Notes under the pieces: generated by a model
What the model was told of the DNA's origin: nothing
The model's input: only the letters and a program-made list of their open reading frames with translations
Databases searched by the model: none
Shown: one piece after another, positions 7,201-13,030 of the stretch
Numbering within the stretch: position 1 is the stretch's first letter
Layout of the letters: the number at the start of each line of letters is the position of its first letter
Translations under genes and position numbers: made by a program
Assembly: GCA_052108535.1 (NCBI GenBank)
Contig: JBQDZM010000053.1
Location: 1-14,651 of the forward strand
Origin: Galactobacter sp052108535
GTDB taxonomy: Bacteria; Actinomycetota; Actinomycetes; Actinomycetales; Micrococcaceae
Direction of reading: 5' to 3'
DNA length: 14,651 bases

Positions 7201-7895
7201 CGAGCCGTTCCTCGCACCAAGAACCCCAACGCTCTGCCCCCGTCACCCCGTCGATCAGCCCTGCTACCCGGCCAACGAGCCACGTTTCCAGTCCGACGGC
7301 CCCCGCAGAACCGGCCAGCTCGGCACTGACCGCCGTACCGTCTTCAACACCCACGCCCCCTTCTCCGGAACCGGCACCAGCCGCGGCCTCGGCCGCGACC
7401 GCGACCGACGAGGCGCCGGCTGCGCCCCGCCCCAGCAGCGCGCCGTCGGGCACAACGCCGTTGGGCACCAGCGCCCCGGCGGCCGCCGCCGACTCCGAGG
7501 TGCCGGCGGCGCCCGTACCGGGCGCCACACGCGGCTGGTCCACGCCCCCACAACGCGGCTGGTCCGCGGGCAGCGCGGAAGCTGCCACCACGGCGCAAGA
7601 CACTGCAGCGCCGTCGGGCACAGCAGCTGCGCCAGCCCCCACCGGGAAGCTGAGCCGCTACCAACGGCTCATAGCCCAAGCCAATTCCGCGAAGTCCGCT
7701 CAGCAGCCCTGGGATGCCGCCCCTCAATCCGCGCCAGCGCCGGTGGAGGAACCCGAGGACTTCATCCCCAGCGATGACGACGAGGAGCTGGAGAACTCCA
7801 CAACGTTCGGCCGCCTCGCCTTCGAACGACTGCTGGACGCCACCCTCATCGAGGAACTGGACAGCAGCGGTCAGCCCATCACGCACCACCGCTGA
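4218..7895 (+). CDS. dnaX: DNA polymerase III subunits gamma and tau
   Basis: DnaX is the motor subunit of the clamp loader, which opens the sliding clamp onto DNA. The AAA+ core is complete: opening MTTALYRRYRPDTFEDVIGQ, Walker A GPRGCGKT (44-51), a zinc site of C63, C72, C75 and C78, Walker B IFIIDEAH (123-130), sensor 1 ATTEP and an SR motif (IRSRTHHYPF). The collar domain runs to about residue 375. The tail is unusual: Pro/Ala-rich spacer (about 395-710) with an acidic patch, a folded tau-like module at about 714-797 (MFRRAWPQIMDHLKNARRFV onward), hexapeptide repeats (871-942), a conserved-looking island at about 956-995 (PLFHGRPIDPSLIVDLEEPW), more spacer, KLSRYQRLIAQANSAKSA near 1141, and an acidic patch before FGRLAFERLLDATLIEE. 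At 1225 residues it is roughly twice the E. coli or M. tuberculosis protein. No slippery frameshift heptamer is apparent. Confidence 0.97.
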   Translation: MTTALYRRYRPDTFEDVIGQDHVTIPLRTALQKNRVNHAYLFSGPRGCGKTTSARILARCLNCEQGPTPTPCGQCPSCLDLATGGPGSLDVIEIDAASHGGVDDARDLRERATFAPARDRFKIFIIDEAHMVTSAGFNALLKIVEEPPEHIKFIFATTEPEKVIGTIRSRTHHYPFRLVPPEPMIAYAQKLCDEEHVQVAPGVLPLVVRAGGGSVRDSLSVLDQLMAGAGQDGMSYDLAVSLLGYTHGELLDDVVDALAARDAATVFGAVDRVIQSGLDPRRFVEDLLERFRDLIVVRAVPDAATVLHGIPQDQVERMAAQAAPLGPSELSRWGDVTNAALSEMTGATSPRLHLELLCARLLLPSADGTERGLASRVDRIERNLRFGGAPVEAGSSMASDASPAPARDAAAAPAASSGNANQGWNSGPTGAAAARQALRAARGEQNPAAAPNPAAPTTVASAPATPAPAAPSPAAAAPAAAAPSPVASSPAAPAPAAPRPTVPNLPSMPGMISASALPTPPPKPHPTDDPVPDGPVDLDALEAEARRLAEEAKQASEKSSEQQSETTRQTPQPTQETETAPASGVVADFVPTAAELAAAEDDDDEFEPAELAADDPAVAAAQPAEPQHPAPTTPAQPYPVQPGPAQDPAPQHAVPQAAAPHNAVPQNAAPQNTAPRQPSPAEPAPAQFAPAQPTPAQQPGPGQVPHPEGGSGSVEMFRRAWPQIMDHLKNARRFVWSMVEPHVSVAGFDGQTLVLAFAHPGPMKAFRSRPDALELVRSSIQDVLGVSPQIEVTEGAQGPIPVRGEPGPKAEGRATPAAPTQAASPAPVKAEAPTGAATPVPEPAPAPASAHVPAPSPKSAPVSEPATSAGSSASAGSAPSAGSARSAASADSAASADSAASADSAPSAPSGDSAPSPVSAPSGESAPSPVSAPSPVSAPSPVSAQPVASAAPAAENGPLFHGRPIDPSLIVDLEEPWDEDSYGPEPEDPAYVLAPSRSSHQEPQRSAPVTPSISPATRPTSHVSSPTAPAEPASSALTAVPSSTPTPPSPEPAPAAASAATATDEAPAAPRPSSAPSGTTPLGTSAPAAAADSEVPAAPVPGATRGWSTPPQRGWSAGSAEAATTAQDTAAPSGTAAAPAPTGKLSRYQRLIAQANSAKSAQQPWDAAPQSAPAPVEEPEDFIPSDDDEELENSTTFGRLAFERLLDATLIEELDSSGQPITHHR
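6882..7043 (+). repeat. 18-bp coding tandem repeat in dnaX tail
   Basis: Nine consecutive hexapeptides (residues 889-942) keep an exact 18-nt period. Three are SADSAA or SADSAP, followed by SAPSGD, SAPSPV, SAPSGE and three more SAPSPV. The first copies are almost identical in DNA, which suggests recent slippage or unequal exchange. Looser hexamers (SAPSAG, SARSAA) extend the register upstream to about residue 871. Copy number may vary between strains. Confidence 0.85.
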
Positions 7896-7956
7896 CGTCC
7901 GCGCCCCAACTCAACGCTGTCAGAGGAACCGCCAACGAACTGTCGGTCCCTGATCG

Positions 7957-7962
7957 TAGAAT
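7957..7962 (+). promoter_or_regulatory. Possible -10 box for recR
   Basis: TAGAAT lies in the 119-nt dnaX-recR gap, 52 nt before the recR start, and would give a leader of about 45 nt carrying the AAGGAGG site (8001-8007). No clear -35 is visible. recR may equally be read from dnaX, because no strong terminator separates them. Confidence 0.35.
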
Positions 7963-8014
7963 CGACGCGAACGCGTGAAACGCGACAACCGGATGCCATG
8001 AAGGAGGACACGAC

Positions 8015-8614
8015 GTGTACGAGGGTGCGGTCCAAGACCTCATGGACGAACTCGGGCGTTTGCCAGGAGTGGGACCCAAATCCGCTCAGCGCATCGCCTT
8101 CCACATCCTCGAAGCGGACCCTGCGGACATGGAACGCTTGGCCCAAGCCATCACTGATGTGAAGACCAAGGTCCACTTCTGCGAGATCTGCTTCAACATC
8201 ACCGAAGCCGAACGCTGCCCCATCTGCCTCGACGATCGCCGCGACCCTTCCGTCCTCTGCGTCGTGGAGGAGTCCAAGGACATCATGGTCATCGAACGCA
8301 CGCGCAGTTACCGCGGCAGGTACCACGTGCTGGGCGGCTCCATTAATCCGATGGCCGGGGTCGGGCCGGACCAACTTCATATCCGTGAGCTGCTCACCCG
8401 CCTCTCCGACGAGCGGATCCAAGAAATCATCATCGCCACCGACCCCAACCTCGAGGGCGAGGCAACCGCAACCTACCTGGCCCGAACCTTGAAGACCCTA
8501 GGCATCCCCGTGACCAGGCTGGCCTCCGGACTGCCCGTGGGCGGCGACCTGGAGTACGCGGACGAGGTCACCCTGGGCCGCGCCTTCGAGGGACGCCGCT
8601 CGCTGGTCGGCTGA
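8015..8614 (+). CDS. recR: Recombination mediator RecR
   Basis: RecR acts with RecF and RecO to load RecA on gapped DNA during recombinational repair. The 199-residue length is standard. Domains in order are a helix-hairpin-helix (GRLPGVGPKSAQRIAFHIL, residues 14-32), a four-cysteine zinc finger (C56, C59, C68 and C71, in HFCEICFN and ERCPICLD), a Toprim domain from about 80 to 175 (VVEESKDIMVIER and ATDPNLEGEATATYLA), and a C-terminal SGLPVGGDLEYADEVTL. The GTG start has a strong AAGGAGG 7 nt upstream. It follows dnaX, as in many bacteria. The small nucleoid protein gene ybaB that often lies between dnaX and recR is not present here: the 119-nt gap is too short. Confidence 0.97.
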   Translation: MYEGAVQDLMDELGRLPGVGPKSAQRIAFHILEADPADMERLAQAITDVKTKVHFCEICFNITEAERCPICLDDRRDPSVLCVVEESKDIMVIERTRSYRGRYHVLGGSINPMAGVGPDQLHIRELLTRLSDERIQEIIIATDPNLEGEATATYLARTLKTLGIPVTRLASGLPVGGDLEYADEVTLGRAFEGRRSLVG

Positions 8615-8674
8615 CCCCAGAACGGCAACATCTCCTACCGTCGCGGCAAGGAGTTCATCCCGGGGTATGACGAA

Positions 8675-8699
8675 GTGGTCACCACCTCGCTCCTAGAGT
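8675..8699 (+). promoter_or_regulatory. ABC operon promoter, leaderless, with palindrome
   Basis: TAGAGT (8694-8699) ends 6 nt before the ATG at 8706, indicating a leaderless transcript. GTGGTCACCAC (8675-8685), a perfect palindrome about one base, ends 8 nt before the -10 and partly covers the -35 zone, so it is a candidate operator for the exporter operon. The regulator is unknown. Confidence 0.45.
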
Positions 8700-8705
8700 C
8701 TGTGC

Positions 8706-9650
8706 ATGACCTCCCCACCAGGCGGCATCGTCGCCACCGACCTCACTCGTTCCTTCGGGCCCGTTCATGCGGTATCAGGTATGACCCTGTCCGCCCCTCC
8801 CGGCGCCGTCACCGCCCTGGTGGGACCCAACGGTTCCGGCAAGACCACCCTCATGCTCATGCTGGCCGGGCTGCTGGCACCTGACACCGGGTCCATCGAC
8901 ATCAACGGAGTCAAACTCTCCGACGATCCCCGCGCAGCACGGCGTGAACTCGGCTGGATGCCGGACACCCTGGGCGTCTGGGAGACCCTGACCACCTCCG
9001 AGATCCTGGTCTCCGTGGCGCGGCTCTACGGCGTGGACCGCGACGCCGCAGAGGCCAGGGCCCAGGAGCTCTTGGACCTGGTGGGGCTGACAGAGTTCGC
9101 GGCGCGTCCCGCCCGGGTGCTCTCCCGCGGCCAACAGCAGCGACTATCGCTGGCCCGCGCTCTGGTCCACGACCCGTCGGTACTGATCTTGGACGAGCCG
9201 GCCTCCGGCCTGGACCCGGATTCGAGGCTGCGCTTACGTTCGCTCCTGCGCGGGTTGGCGCAGGAGGGCCGCACCATCCTGGTCTCCTCCCACGACCTGG
9301 GTGAACTCGACGAGTTCTCCGACCACGTAGTGGTGGTCCGCGACGGGAAGACCGTGCGCGAACAGTCCCTCACAGAGGCCGACGCCGCCGAGCGCACCTG
9401 GTCCGTACGGGCGCTCGACGTCGCCGCGCTGCGCTCGACGCTCACATCGCTCGGGGTGGCCTACGGAGTGGACCCCGACACCCGTCGTGAAGCCGTGACC
9501 GTGCCCTTAAGCAGCGACGCGGCCGCCGCCGCGTTGCTACGCAGCCTGATTGTGGCCGACGTCCCGGTCGTCACGTTCGCGCCGGCCTCCGGCGCGCTCG
9601 AAGAAACCTATTTGCGTGCCGTCGGCACCGACCACGAGGAGCAGCGATGA
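8706..9650 (+). CDS. ABC transporter ATP-binding protein (ABC-2 type)
   Basis: This is the cytoplasmic ATPase of an ABC-2 type exporter and drives transport through the permease encoded next. All nucleotide-binding motifs are visible: Walker A GPNGSGKTT (40-48), signature LSRGQQQR (139-146), Walker B VLILDEPASGLD (159-170) and the H-loop His196. At the Q-loop the usual glutamine is Asp87 (GWMPDTLGVWETLT); a related MPD pattern occurs across a branch of ABC-2 ATPases, so this may be a family trait rather than a defect. Residues about 225-314 form a C-terminal extension of a kind common in DrrA-like proteins. No ribosome-binding site precedes the ATG; a -10 box lies 6 nt away. The stop overlaps the permease start (ATGA). 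The substrate cannot be named from sequence. Confidence 0.93.
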   Translation: MTSPPGGIVATDLTRSFGPVHAVSGMTLSAPPGAVTALVGPNGSGKTTLMLMLAGLLAPDTGSIDINGVKLSDDPRAARRELGWMPDTLGVWETLTTSEILVSVARLYGVDRDAAEARAQELLDLVGLTEFAARPARVLSRGQQQRLSLARALVHDPSVLILDEPASGLDPDSRLRLRSLLRGLAQEGRTILVSSHDLGELDEFSDHVVVVRDGKTVREQSLTEADAAERTWSVRALDVAALRSTLTSLGVAYGVDPDTRREAVTVPLSSDAAAAALLRSLIVADVPVVTFAPASGALEETYLRAVGTDHEEQR

Positions 9651-10768
9651 CCAAGACCACTCGGCTCCCCTGGCTCGCAGGAATGGGCACTATTTTCACC
9701 ATGGAGTTCCGGCAGCGTCTGCGCAGCCGCGGCTTCTATTGGATCCTCGGCGTCTGGTTTGTGGTCATCCTGGCCATCACCCTCGGGGTAGGCGCCTCGA
9801 TGGGCCCCGCGTACGGGACCGACCACAACGGGCAGCTGCAATTCGAGCTGGTGCTCATCACCGTCCTCATCCTGGGCTCCCTCGTGGCTCCGGCCTTCGC
9901 GGCCAACTCCATCAGCGGCGACCGCGCCGGCGGCACCCTCGCGGTGGTGCAGTCCACGCTCGTAACCCCCGGCCAGATCATGACCGGCAAATGGCTTGCG
10001 GCCTGGGTCTCGTCGCTGGGCTTCCTCGTGGTCTCGATCCCGTCGCTGGCCATCGCAGCGTTCCAACCGGGGTTGCAGTGGGGACCCAGCCTGCTGATGC
10101 TGGCCGCCGTTGCCCTGGAGTTGGCCATCCTCACCTGGATTGGCGTGGGCGTCTCCGCGTGGACCTCGCGCCCCATCTTCGCCATCCTGAGCACGTACCT
10201 GCTCGTGGCTTTCCTGGGGATCGGCACCCTGATCGCTACCGGGATCGCGGCCACCACCATCACCACCACGGTGCGCGAGTCCGAACAGCGTCCCACCCCG
10301 GAAGCCGAACGCATCCAGGAGGAATGGGACGGTGAGGGCGATTGGCCCGAAGGGGCAGACGACTATTTCTGCTCCTCGGAAGTGGATACGTACCAGGCAC
10401 CGGCCATCCAGGCCTTCACCTGGTTGCTTGCGGCCAATCCCGTGGTGCTCGTGGCCGACCTCGGAGCCCCCACCACCCACACCGTGCGTTCCATCGAGGA
10501 CGGCTGGGTGAGCGACAACGTCGAATACGACGTCGCCCCACTGACCGTGGTCCGCTACGAAGTCAGGAGTATGCAGGCCGGTCCCCAGGCCCAGGTCATC
10601 TGTTTGGAGGGCAAGATCCGCCCCAGCGCAGATCTGGCCGAGCAGCCCCCGGTGTGGCCCATCGGCCTGGCCGCGCAGCTGGTCCTGACCGGCTTCGTGG
10701 TGATCATGGGGCGCCGCAAACTGGTGACTCCCACAAAACGACTAGGTGTGGGCACCCGCGTGGCGTGA
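9647..10768 (+). CDS. ABC-2 type transporter permease
   Basis: This integral membrane protein of 373 residues is the partner of the upstream ATPase. An amphipathic start (FTMEFRQRLRSRGF, 17-30) precedes helix 1 (31-51). Other helices lie at about 66-86, 115-140, 147-171 and 177-206, and a last one at 338-355 ends in a basic tail (GRRKLVTPTKR). The motif NSISGDRAGGTLAVV (87-101) after helix 2 is characteristic of ABC-2 permeases and contacts the ATPase. Between helices 5 and 6 there is a long acidic, mostly hydrophilic segment (about 207-335, with PAIQAFTWLLAANPVVLVAD as a possible re-entrant stretch) predicted outside the membrane. Start and stop overlap (ATGA) couples it to the ATPase. It probably exports a drug, lipid or peptide, or serves the cell envelope; the sequence does not decide. 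Confidence 0.9.
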   Translation: MTKTTRLPWLAGMGTIFTMEFRQRLRSRGFYWILGVWFVVILAITLGVGASMGPAYGTDHNGQLQFELVLITVLILGSLVAPAFAANSISGDRAGGTLAVVQSTLVTPGQIMTGKWLAAWVSSLGFLVVSIPSLAIAAFQPGLQWGPSLLMLAAVALELAILTWIGVGVSAWTSRPIFAILSTYLLVAFLGIGTLIATGIAATTITTTVRESEQRPTPEAERIQEEWDGEGDWPEGADDYFCSSEVDTYQAPAIQAFTWLLAANPVVLVADLGAPTTHTVRSIEDGWVSDNVEYDVAPLTVVRYEVRSMQAGPQAQVICLEGKIRPSADLAEQPPVWPIGLAAQLVLTGFVVIMGRRKLVTPTKRLGVGTRVA

Positions 10769-10834
10769 CCGTCGTGTGGCCAGACACCCGTGTCGCTGCC
10801 CGACGGCGGTGCTTCAGTGACCTGCTTCCGCCGC

Positions 10835-10876
10835 CTGCCGGTGGCGCCCCGATACGGCTCGGGGCGCCACCGGCAG
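10835..10876 (+). terminator. Strong hairpin terminator after ABC operon
   Basis: A perfect 18-bp stem (left arm 10835-10852, CTGCCGGTGGCGCCCCGA; right arm 10859-10876) closes over the 6-nt loop TACGGC. A short T-containing stretch (GTGTTT) follows. It lies 67 nt after the permease stop and should end ABC transcription before the DUF898 gene. The symmetry would allow it to work in either direction. Confidence 0.85.
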
Positions 10877-10924
10877 CCGTGTTTCCACAGAGTTTTCGCG
10901 TCATAGTCCACCGCAGATGACCAA

Positions 10925-10978
10925 ACCGTCAGAGGTCGCTGTCACGCTGACGGTGAGACCTCATGGTTGAGGCTCACC
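10925..10978 (+). promoter_or_regulatory. Adjacent inverted repeats upstream of DUF898 gene
   Basis: ACCGTCAG (10925-10932) pairs perfectly with CTGACGGT (10947-10954) across 14 nt. Immediately overlapping is a second repeat: GGTGAG-a-CCTCA (10952-10963) pairs with TGAGGCTCACC (10968-10978), 11 bp with a single bulged A and a 4-nt loop. The two share bases 10952-10954 and could not both form fully. They may be a regulator site plus a leader hairpin, or two alternative RNA structures. No clear -10 was found. Confidence 0.45.
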
Positions 10979-11008
10979 ACTCGACATCACTCGAATCAGG
11001 AGACGCTC

Positions 11009-11470
11009 ATGACGCAGAACCCCTACGGTCAGCAATTCCCTGGGCGGAGCGCGGCGCGCGCCCCGCTCCCCGGCGGGGTTCCTAGCCCACCCGCCGTGCA
11101 GGTCCCTGCGCAGGCCCCGAGCCCCACCCAGCTTCCCAGCGGGATCCCTGGCCGACCCGCCATGCAGTTCCACTTCGATGGAGGGGCCGCCACCTGGTTT
11201 GGCACCTGCATCCTTGCCGTGCTCGTCACAGTGCTCACCCTGGGCATCTGCCTCCCGTGGGCGTACACCATGATCTACAGCTGGCAGGCCAAGCACACCT
11301 ACATCAACGGGATGCGGATGCGCTTCACCGGATCCGCCGTCGGCCTTTTTGGTCACTGGATCAAATGGTGGTTGCTGTGCTTGATCACGCTGGGGATCTA
11401 CAGCTTCTGGGTCTACCCGCGGCTGACCAAGTGGGTCGTGGAACATCAGGAAATCGACTACTCCCGCTGA
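11009..11470 (+). CDS. DUF898-like small membrane protein
   Basis: The 153-residue protein has a Pro/Ala-rich cytoplasmic-type N-terminal region (1-52) followed by one compact unit resembling DUF898 (YjgN-like) proteins. Two membrane helices lie at about 63-87 and 113-137. Each carries the same pattern: LTLGICLPWAYTMIYSWQAK (76-95) and ITLGIYSFWVYPRLTKWVVE (126-145). Between them is the basic HTYINGMRMRFTGSA. Typical DUF898 proteins are longer, with more helices, so this is a minimal form. I chose the ATG at 11009 because AGGAGA stands 5 nt upstream; the frame is open further up but lacks a start signal. It is monocistronic, between the ABC terminator and lysC. Function of the family is unknown. 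Confidence 0.8.
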   Translation: MTQNPYGQQFPGRSAARAPLPGGVPSPPAVQVPAQAPSPTQLPSGIPGRPAMQFHFDGGAATWFGTCILAVLVTVLTLGICLPWAYTMIYSWQAKHTYINGMRMRFTGSAVGLFGHWIKWWLLCLITLGIYSFWVYPRLTKWVVEHQEIDYSR

Positions 11471-11520
11471 TCCCGGCTCACCGGTGGGGACATCGTTGAA
11501 ACCTCGCCGTCACAGAACAT

Positions 11521-11547
11521 CGAGGGACCCTCGCGCCCGCTTAGACT
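11521..11547 (+). promoter_or_regulatory. lysC promoter with -35-region palindrome
   Basis: TAGACT (11542-11547) is a good -10 box. CGAGGG-a-CCCTCG (11521-11533), a perfect palindrome, ends 8 nt before it and covers the expected -35 position; no TTGACA is present. The spacing is the same as for the palindrome in the ABC promoter at 8675. A repressor or activator site is plausible but unproven. Confidence 0.45.
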
Positions 11548-11553
11548 CATGGT

Positions 11554-11580
11554 TGGTGTGCTGCGGTCACGCGCACACCA
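11554..11580 (+). other. Hairpin at the 5' end of the lysC leader
   Basis: TGGTGTGC (11554-11561) pairs perfectly with GCACACCA (11573-11580) over an 11-nt loop. It starts 7 nt after the -10 box, so it should form the very 5' end of the mRNA. The whole leader is only about 66 nt, too short for a lysine riboswitch. A stability or translation role is possible. Confidence 0.4.
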
Positions 11581-11623
11581 CAGTCCAGTCCAGTTCACGT
11601 GTCGGGAGTCATCGATCCCATGA
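11558..11623 (+). CDS. Possible short upstream ORF before lysC
   Basis: A GTG-started frame of 21 codons (beginning MLRSRAHHSPV) ends at a TGA that overlaps the lysC ATG (ATGA). It carries no run of Lys, Thr or Met codons that would mark an attenuator for this pathway, and no ribosome-binding site precedes it. The coupling to lysC is suggestive; a chance open frame in GC-rich DNA is equally possible. Confidence 0.2.
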   Translation: MLRSRAHHSPVQFTCRESSIP

Positions 11624-12906
11624 GCCTCATCGTCCAGAAGTTCGGCGGTTCCTCCGTCGCCGACGCCGAGGGCATCAATCGTGTGGCAGCGCGCGTCATC
11701 GAGACGCGCAACGCCGGTAACGACGTCGTCGTGGTCGTATCCGCCATGGGCGACACCACCGACGAGCTACTGGACCTGGCCGACCAGGTCACCACGTCGG
11801 CACCAGCCCGCGAGATGGATATGCTGCTCTCCTCCGGTGAGCGCATCTCCATGGCCCTCCTGGCCATGGCGATCGAGTCTAAGGGTGGCTCCGCGGTGTC
11901 CTTCACCGGTTCGCAGGCCGGCATGTTCACCGACGCGATCCACGGGCGGGCTCGTATCGTCGAGGTCGCTCCGTCGCGTGTCCGCCGTGCCCTGGACCGC
12001 GGCATGGTCACCATCGTGGCCGGCTTCCAAGGCATGTCCCGCGAGGACAACAACATCACCACCATGGGCCGTGGCGGTTCCGACACCACCGCCGTGGCGT
12101 TGGCCGCGGCCCTGGACGCAGACGTGTGCGAGATCTACACGGACGTGGACGGCGTCTATTCTGCCGACCCACGCCTGGTTCCCTCCGCCCACAAATTGGA
12201 TCGCGTCTCCTCCGAGGAGATGTTGGAATTGGCGGCTAATGGCGCCAAGATCCTGCACCTTCGCTGCGTGGAATACGCCCGCCGCTTCGGTGTCCCGCTG
12301 CATGTTCGCAGCTCCTTCAGCCATCACGAGGGGACCTGGATCATTCCCAGCCCCGAAGACAAGATCCACCTCCAGGAGGGTGAACCCTTGGAACAGCCCA
12401 TCGTCGCAGGAGTGGCCCACGACCTCTCCGAAGCCAAGGTCACCGTGGTCGGAGTCCCCGACATCCCGGGCAAGGCCGCCGAGATCTTCGGCGTCATCGC
12501 CGGCGCCAACGCCAACATCGACATGATCGTCCAGAACGTGTCCACCGCAGGCAGCGGCCGCACCGACATCTCCTTTACGGTCCCGATCGTTGAGGGCAAG
12601 GCCGCCATCGCCGCGCTACGCGACCACCAGGACGCGATCGGTTTCGACGACGTGGAGTACGACGAGCAGATCGGCAAGCTCTCCCTGGTCGGTGCCGGTA
12701 TGCGCTCCTCTGCGGGTGTCTCCAGCACGTTCTTCAATGCCCTGCACCAGGCCGGGATCAACGTGGACATGATCTCCACCTCGGAGATCCGCATCTCCAT
12801 CGTGACCCACGCTGACCGGCTGGCCGCAGCCGTCAAGGCAGTCCACGAGGCCTTCGGCCTGGACGGCACCGAGAACGCCACGGTCTACGGAGGCACCGGC
12901 CGCTGA
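11620..12906 (+). CDS. lysC: Aspartate kinase, alpha subunit
   Basis: Aspartokinase phosphorylates L-aspartate with ATP, the first step toward lysine, threonine, methionine and diaminopimelate for the cell wall. The 428-residue protein resembles Corynebacterium LysC (421) throughout. The kinase domain holds VQKFGGSS (5-12), SAMGDTTDELL (41-51), LSSGERIS (70-77), FTGSQAG (95-101), TTMGRGGSDTTAVALAAAL (147-165) and YTDVDGVYSADPR (173-185). Two ACT regulatory regions follow, at about 262-335 and 352-425, with NIDMIVQNVS (299-308), TDISFT (315-320) and MISTSEIRISI (384-394), the region where feedback by lysine plus threonine acts in relatives. The ATG at 11620 has GGGAG 11 nt upstream and matches the family start; a GTG at 11599 is less likely. 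An asd gene often follows lysC but is absent here. Confidence 0.97.
   Translation: MSLIVQKFGGSSVADAEGINRVAARVIETRNAGNDVVVVVSAMGDTTDELLDLADQVTTSAPAREMDMLLSSGERISMALLAMAIESKGGSAVSFTGSQAGMFTDAIHGRARIVEVAPSRVRRALDRGMVTIVAGFQGMSREDNNITTMGRGGSDTTAVALAAALDADVCEIYTDVDGVYSADPRLVPSAHKLDRVSSEEMLELAANGAKILHLRCVEYARRFGVPLHVRSSFSHHEGTWIIPSPEDKIHLQEGEPLEQPIVAGVAHDLSEAKVTVVGVPDIPGKAAEIFGVIAGANANIDMIVQNVSTAGSGRTDISFTVPIVEGKAAIAALRDHQDAIGFDDVEYDEQIGKLSLVGAGMRSSAGVSSTFFNALHQAGINVDMISTSEIRISIVTHADRLAAAVKAVHEAFGLDGTENATVYGGTGR
12388..12906 (+). CDS. lysC: Aspartate kinase beta subunit from internal start
   Basis: In C. glutamicum and Bacillus, lysC also makes a small regulatory beta subunit from an internal in-frame start. 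Here AGGAGG (12374-12379) lies 8 nt before an in-frame TTG (codon 257, in EPLEQPIV). Initiation there would give a 172-residue protein holding just the two ACT regions, the same length I recall for the C. glutamicum beta subunit and at the aligned position (PVEEAVLTG there, PLEQPIVAG here). Alpha and beta would assemble as an alpha2-beta2 enzyme controlled by lysine and threonine. The site is seen directly; the product is inferred from relatives. Confidence 0.65.
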   Translation: MEQPIVAGVAHDLSEAKVTVVGVPDIPGKAAEIFGVIAGANANIDMIVQNVSTAGSGRTDISFTVPIVEGKAAIAALRDHQDAIGFDDVEYDEQIGKLSLVGAGMRSSAGVSSTFFNALHQAGINVDMISTSEIRISIVTHADRLAAAVKAVHEAFGLDGTENATVYGGTGR

Positions 12907-12985
12907 GGCTACGCCCGCGGCGCACGGTCTGATTCTCGACAGCGGCTGGGAATGCAGCTCTACGCGCCCCATGCACAATCCCCAA

Positions 12986-13030
12986 GTTGACCAAGGTCGG
13001 TTGACCAACCCTGGGTGCGGCACCTAGCCT
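12986..13030 (+). promoter_or_regulatory. Promoter/operator of Phd-PIN toxin-antitoxin pair
   Basis: TTGACC (13001-13006) and TAGCCT (13025-13030), 18 nt apart, form the clearest full promoter in the window. The -10 ends 6 nt before the antitoxin ATG, so the mRNA is probably leaderless. The -35 lies within the second copy of a 9-bp direct repeat GTTGACCAA (12986-12994 and 13000-13008). Phd-type antitoxins repress their own operon, and this repeat is the natural operator candidate. Confidence 0.6.

Noticed and set aside
4218..7895. Programmed frameshift producing a separate gamma subunit
   Set aside because: No A- or G-rich slippery heptamer with a following stop in the alternative frame was noticed near the end of the AAA+ core.
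9608..10480. 290-codon minus-strand frame opposite the ABC permease
   Set aside because: Gly/Asp/His-rich shadow of a well-supported membrane protein gene with a coupled start.
11548..11619. Lysine riboswitch ahead of lysC
   Set aside because: The leader from the predicted start is about 66 nt, far shorter than the roughly 170-nt lysine riboswitch, and holds only one small hairpin.
12899..12921. Terminator after lysC
   Set aside because: Only a 5-bp GCCGC/GCGGC pairing with a long loop and no T run; too weak to call.
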